Shown here in pieces: positions 5,889-8,978 of a DNA stretch of 8,978 bases. Below the pieces are notes generated by a model, which made no database searches, was not told the DNA's origin, and was given only the letters and a program-made list of their open reading frames with translations. Numbering within the stretch: position 1 is the stretch's first letter; each line of letters starts with the position of its first letter. Where the stretch lies: positions 1 through 8,978 of the forward strand of contig CALBPU010000041.1 in NCBI GenBank assembly GCA_937899395.1, given 5' to 3'. This DNA comes from an uncultured Fretibacterium sp. GTDB lineage: Bacteria; Synergistota; Synergistia; Synergistales; Aminobacteriaceae. Both the position numbers and the translations under genes were made by a program.

Positions 5889-6908
5889 TTATTTCGCTTT
5901 ACTTTCGATTGCTGCCATTAACGACTCGAAAGCTTTGTTAAACTGAGTCAAACCGTCCGCAAGTAATTTAGCGTTTACTGCATCAAGGTCAATTCCTATA
6001 GCCTTAATTTTCTTCATATCCTCTTTAGCTTTTTCAAGTCCTGTTTCAAGAGTCAAAGCTGCTTTTCCGTGATTGAAGAATGCTTCCATTGCCGCCGGAG
6101 GTACAGTGTTTACAGTGTCAGGGCCGATTAATTCGTCAACATATTTGCAATCCGAATAGGCTTTATTTTTCGTGCCTGTGCTTGCCCATAAAGGACGCTG
6201 CTTTCTCTCAACACCCTTGAAAATTTCCTTGAAGCTCTGATAAATCAATTTGATTCCGTCAACTGCAATTTGTCCGCAAAGTTCTGTCGCGTTTTTCTCC
6301 GCAAGCAATTTATCAACGGCCGAGTCAACTCTGCTTACAAAAACTGAAGCAACCGATTCAGCTTTGCAGCCGCCTTTAATATAAGCCTTAGCAACATTGA
6401 CGTATTGTTCAAGCGAGAAAATTAACGTTGAGTTTACATTAACGCCCGCTGAAATAACTTCGGTTAATGCTTCAATGCCTTCAGGAGTTGCGGGAATTTT
6501 AATCATGACGTTAGGACGATTGAGAAGTTTGAATAATCTCTTTGCCTCTGAAACGGTTGTCTCTTTGTCCGAAGCGATTAAAGGATTGACTTCAAGGCTG
6601 ACATAACCGTCTTTACCGTTTGTTTTATCGTAAACAGGACGAAGAATATCAGCGGCTGCTCCTACTTCCTGAACCGTTAAAACTTCATAAATTTCTGCAC
6701 TTGTTTTTCCGGCTTTTGCAAGTGATTTAATTTCGTCATCATAGTCCGAAGTTTTTGCGATTGCGTTTTCAAAGATTGAAGGGTTAGTGGTTACTCCGAC
6801 AACACCGTTATCAATCCATTTCTGAAGACCGCCTGCGATCATGCTGCGATCGATAAAGTCAAGCCAAATACTTTGACCGAGATTAAAAGTTTCATGAATT
6901 ACTGACAT
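5889..6908 (-). CDS. tal: Transaldolase
   Basis: Transaldolase moves a dihydroxyacetone unit between sugar phosphates (sedoheptulose-7-P plus glyceraldehyde-3-P to erythrose-4-P plus fructose-6-P) in the cytosolic non-oxidative pentose phosphate pathway. The 339 residues show GVTTNPSIFENAI (38-50), VMIKIPATPEG with Schiff-base Lys137, NVNSTLIFSLEQY, SVASVFVSRVDS, PLWASTGTKN and PDTVNTVPPAAM. The WASTGTKN and DTVNT motifs mark the longer mycobacterial-type transaldolases, not E. coli TalB or the short decameric forms. AAGGAGGA at 6921-6928 supports the ATG at 6906-6908, although the spacing (12 bases) is long. It lies 59 bases after the sugar kinase on the same strand and ends at the shared terminator. 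Confidence 0.95.
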   Translation of the reverse strand: MSVIHETFNLGQSIWLDFIDRSMIAGGLQKWIDNGVVGVTTNPSIFENAIAKTSDYDDEIKSLAKAGKTSAEIYEVLTVQEVGAAADILRPVYDKTNGKDGYVSLEVNPLIASDKETTVSEAKRLFKLLNRPNVMIKIPATPEGIEALTEVISAGVNVNSTLIFSLEQYVNVAKAYIKGGCKAESVASVFVSRVDSAVDKLLAEKNATELCGQIAVDGIKLIYQSFKEIFKGVERKQRPLWASTGTKNKAYSDCKYVDELIGPDTVNTVPPAAMEAFFNHGKAALTLETGLEKAKEDMKKIKAIGIDLDAVNAKLLADGLTQFNKAFESLMAAIESKAK

Positions 6909-6920
6909 AATAAAATTTTT

Positions 6921-6928
6921 TCCTCCTT
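6921..6928 (-). promoter_or_regulatory. Shine-Dalgarno of transaldolase
   Basis: The minus strand reads AAGGAGGA here, a near-consensus anti-16S match, followed by 12 A/T bases and the ATG. It supports the chosen start and suggests strong translation despite the long spacing. Confidence 0.7.
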
Positions 6929-6939
6929 AATATTAAATC

Positions 6940-6966
6940 CCCCTCGCAATGAGGGGTATTTTTTTT
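6940..6966 (+). terminator. Hairpin between the sugar kinase and transaldolase; its strong U-tract is on the plus strand
   Basis: CCCCTC (6940-6945) and GAGGGG (6951-6956) form a perfect six-pair stem with loop GCAAT. On the plus strand it is followed by TA and eight Ts, a textbook intrinsic terminator for rightward, antisense RNA. On the minus (coding) strand only GATTTAATATT follows, a weak U-run, so it would be a leaky terminator or an mRNA-processing/stabilising hairpin between the two genes. The direction of action is an inference. Confidence 0.6.
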
Positions 6967-6967
6967 C

Positions 6968-8569
6968 TTACCAATCCATAGAATTTATTGCCGATTTTTC
7001 GACCTCAAGACACTTTGAATAACGTTCCGTGAAAATATCGAAGCCTTTCACTTCTTCAGGATCAGGTTCGACAGCTTCACCTGTTAAATTCTTGAACACG
7101 CATTCGTTGAGATAATCTTCAAGCTGGCCGAATTTTTTACCGTCAACAAGATATGCCGCCAATAACGCAATTCCCCAAGCTCCTCCTTCTGAAGCAGTTG
7201 CTAAAACTTTTACAGGGCTGTTCGTAGCCGCTGCTAAAAATTTCTGCATTACTAACGGGGTTTTGAACAATCCGCCATGCCCCATTAACATATCGAGTTT
7301 AACGCCTTCATCTTTAAGCAAAATATCCATTCCGAGTTTTACGGCTCCGATTGAAGCGTAAAGATGTGAGCGCATAAAATTAGCAAGATTGAATTTGCTT
7401 TCAGGTGTTCGTAAAAATATCGGTCTGCCTTCGTTAATCAACGTGATATTTTCGCCCGAATAATATCCGAATGACATCAAGCCTCCGCAATCTTTATCGC
7501 CCGTTAATGAATGAGTGTAAAGAACATTGAATAATTTTCCTGCGTCAGCCTCAACTCCCATTAACTTGCAAAATTCGCCGAAAATTCCTACCCATGCGTT
7601 TAAGTCTGTAGTGCCGTTATTGGCGTGGGACATTGCACAAGGGAAGCCTGAAGGAGTTGTTACCATGTCGATTTCACGGTAAATTTTCGAGAGTTTTTTC
7701 GCTTTCTCAAGGACTATCATTGCGAAAGTGCTTGTTCCTGCTGAGAGATTGCCTGTACGAGGAGCAACGGAATTTGTAGCGGTCATTCCTGTTCCTGCAT
7801 CTCCCTCAGGAGGGCACATCGGTATTCCTGCTTCAAGATTTCCTGTTTCGTCTAATAATTTTGCACCTTCAGCAGTTAATTTCCCTGCGTCATCACCAGC
7901 AACTAAAACTTTCGGGAAAACTTCACGGAGTTTTAATTCATGGCCGGATTTTTTAACGAGGTCATCAAATTTTTTCACCATGCCTTCGTCATAATCAAGC
8001 ACTTCTGAATCTATCGGGAACATTCCTGAAGCATCGCCGATACCGATAACTTTTTTGCCCGTTAATTTGTAATGAACATACGCAGCAAGTGTAAAGACTG
8101 ACGCAACGTTTTTAACATGTTCTTCACCGTCTAAAATCCTTTGATATAAATGAGCAACTGACCATCTCAACGGAATATTAAACTGGAATAACTCCGTGAG
8201 AATATCCGTTGCTTTTTCGGTGTTAGTGTTTCTCCAAGTCTGAAACGGTGCGAGCTGTTTATCGTTTTTATCGAGAGCAATATATCCGTGCATCATTGCG
8301 CTTATTCCTATTGCTCCGAAAGTTTTAGGAGTTACGCCGTATTTCGTCTCAACTTCCTTACGAAGTGCCGAATAACACGACTTCAAACCCTTCCAAACAT
8401 CATCAAGCGAATACGTCCATACTCCGTCAACAAATGAATTTTGCCATTCATGCCAGCCTGAAGCAAGAACATTGCCCTCGAAATCAATCAGTACACCTTT
8501 AATACGGGTTGAACCTAATTCAATTCCGAGAGCAGTTTTACCGTTAATGATTAAATCTTTTGCGTTCAT
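6968..8569 (-). CDS. FGGY-family carbohydrate kinase, probably xylulokinase
   Basis: This ATP-dependent sugar kinase most likely phosphorylates D-xylulose or a related pentulose. The 533 residues hold the two FGGY ribonuclease-H-like domains. The N-terminal phosphate-binding segment is ALGIELGSTRIKGVLID (13-29). The MHG of ISAMMHG (M93, H94) matches the sugar-contact motif of xylulokinases. A probable catalytic Asp is in PEGDAGTGM (Asp257), followed by LSAGTSTFAM (275-284). ATP-site glycines lie in GHGGLFKTP (430-438) and SEGGAWGIA (460-468). It is somewhat longer than the roughly 480-500 residues typical of E. coli XylB, and the Asp motif differs from the classic GGGDNA, so the true substrate is open. 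The ATG overlaps the transketolase stop by one base and has GGAGG 7 bases upstream. Transketolase and transaldolase neighbours support a role in pentose use. Confidence 0.85.
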   Translation of the reverse strand: MNAKDLIINGKTALGIELGSTRIKGVLIDFEGNVLASGWHEWQNSFVDGVWTYSLDDVWKGLKSCYSALRKEVETKYGVTPKTFGAIGISAMMHGYIALDKNDKQLAPFQTWRNTNTEKATDILTELFQFNIPLRWSVAHLYQRILDGEEHVKNVASVFTLAAYVHYKLTGKKVIGIGDASGMFPIDSEVLDYDEGMVKKFDDLVKKSGHELKLREVFPKVLVAGDDAGKLTAEGAKLLDETGNLEAGIPMCPPEGDAGTGMTATNSVAPRTGNLSAGTSTFAMIVLEKAKKLSKIYREIDMVTTPSGFPCAMSHANNGTTDLNAWVGIFGEFCKLMGVEADAGKLFNVLYTHSLTGDKDCGGLMSFGYYSGENITLINEGRPIFLRTPESKFNLANFMRSHLYASIGAVKLGMDILLKDEGVKLDMLMGHGGLFKTPLVMQKFLAAATNSPVKVLATASEGGAWGIALLAAYLVDGKKFGQLEDYLNECVFKNLTGEAVEPDPEEVKGFDIFTERYSKCLEVEKSAINSMDW

Positions 8570-8978
8570 TAAAAAGCCTCCGCAATATCTTTGGCTGAAA
8601 TTTTCATCTCAGCTCTGACATCGTCGGAAGTTCCTGAAGCTCCGTAGTGGTTTACTCCGAGCATTTTTACTTCGGGAAGGGCAATTCCGTTTTTAACGGC
8701 TTCAACGAACATTATTGAGGCCATTCCCGTATTAACGTTATGATCTTCAACTGTTAAAATTTTTCCCTTCTTCGCAGCTTCCTTTAATGCTTCCATATCG
8801 GGAGCAAGAGGACATGACACAGCCCAAATATCAACATCAAGGTCTGTTTCCAATGCTACTTCGGCCATGTAACCTAAAGCAAAAATACTTCCCTTTTTGC
8901 CTTCACGAATCTTAACGGCTTTACCGTATTCAAATTTGTAATCGCCCGCAAAATTTTTCAGGCCGTCAAGTTTGCTTC
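8569..8978 (-). CDS. Transketolase, C-terminal part (partial at right edge)
   Basis: Transketolase uses thiamine diphosphate to transfer two-carbon units in the non-oxidative pentose phosphate pathway. Only the last 135 or so residues are visible; the reading frame is open to the right edge, so the ATG at 8868 is internal. Visible blocks are FEYGKAVKIREGKKGSIFAL, the Transketolase_C core ILTVEDHNVNTGMASIM, and LGVNHYGASGTSDDVRAEMKIS, ending IAEAF. The length from here cannot tell whether this is a full-length enzyme or the C-terminal subunit of a split transketolase, which is common in anaerobes. The stop overlaps the kinase start (TAATG), implying translational coupling. Family assignment is firm. 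Confidence 0.92.
   Translation of the reverse strand, partial: SKLDGLKNFAGDYKFEYGKAVKIREGKKGSIFALGYMAEVALETDLDVDIWAVSCPLAPDMEALKEAAKKGKILTVEDHNVNTGMASIMFVEAVKNGIALPEVKMLGVNHYGASGTSDDVRAEMKISAKDIAEAF
8577..8581 (-). promoter_or_regulatory. Shine-Dalgarno of the sugar kinase
   Basis: GGAGG on the minus strand lies in the last codons of the transketolase gene, 7 bases before the kinase ATG. It confirms the start that overlaps the upstream stop. Confidence 0.75.

Noticed and set aside
7728..7994. 88-residue plus-strand frame opposite the sugar kinase
   Set aside because: It is antisense to a well-supported gene, with no ribosome site and Pro/Ser-rich shadow composition.
1..8978. CRISPR arrays, tRNA or rRNA genes, toxin-antitoxin pairs, riboswitches
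   Set aside because: I saw no regularly spaced repeats, no cloverleaf or rRNA signature, and no leader with recognisable aptamer structure on either strand.

Overview
This AT-rich window holds two well-packed housekeeping operons that converge at about 5.87 kb, plus the tail of an insertion sequence at the left edge. No gene identifies the organism outright. The order mrr-like / rimO / pgpA / pncC / recA / rsfS, the A+T-rich codon use and the Shine-Dalgarno-led starts would fit a gut-type Synergistota bacterium or a related low-GC anaerobe. That placement is an inference from remembered gene order, not proof.

Left edge (1-606): the C-terminal half of an IS200/IS605-type TnpB RNA-guided nuclease, cut by the window edge. 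It appears to have lost its last ~30 residues to a one-base frameshift. Behind it lies a non-coding stretch with two inverted repeats that probably represent the right end of the element and its omega-RNA scaffold.

Plus-strand operon (607-5859): an Mrr-like protein with a long acidic linker and an apparently degenerate nuclease site; RimO (methylthiolation of ribosomal protein S12); PgpA (phosphatidylglycerophosphate phosphatase); a stand-alone PncC (NMN amidase, CinA C-terminal domain); a small secreted PepSY protein; RecA; and RsfS (ribosome silencing factor). Gaps are 0 to 13 bases throughout, so the genes are probably co-transcribed. RecA has no ATG at its true N-terminus. The conserved N-terminal helix is in frame upstream of the first ATG and is reached only from a CTG at 4401, which has a good Shine-Dalgarno. 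A G+C-rich hairpin at 5865-5881 ends this operon and the opposing one.

Minus-strand operon (8978-5889): the C-terminal part of a transketolase (entering from the right edge), an FGGY-family sugar kinase resembling xylulokinase whose start overlaps the transketolase stop by one base, and a transaldolase. Together they could phosphorylate a pentulose and pass it through the non-oxidative pentose phosphate pathway. A hairpin sits between the kinase and the transaldolase.

I found no CRISPR array, tRNA, rRNA or clear riboswitch. Nothing amounts to a demonstrably new system. The best leads are the Mrr-like putative pseudo-nuclease heading a translation/repair operon, the CTG start of recA, and the TnpB remnant with its 3' structured region.
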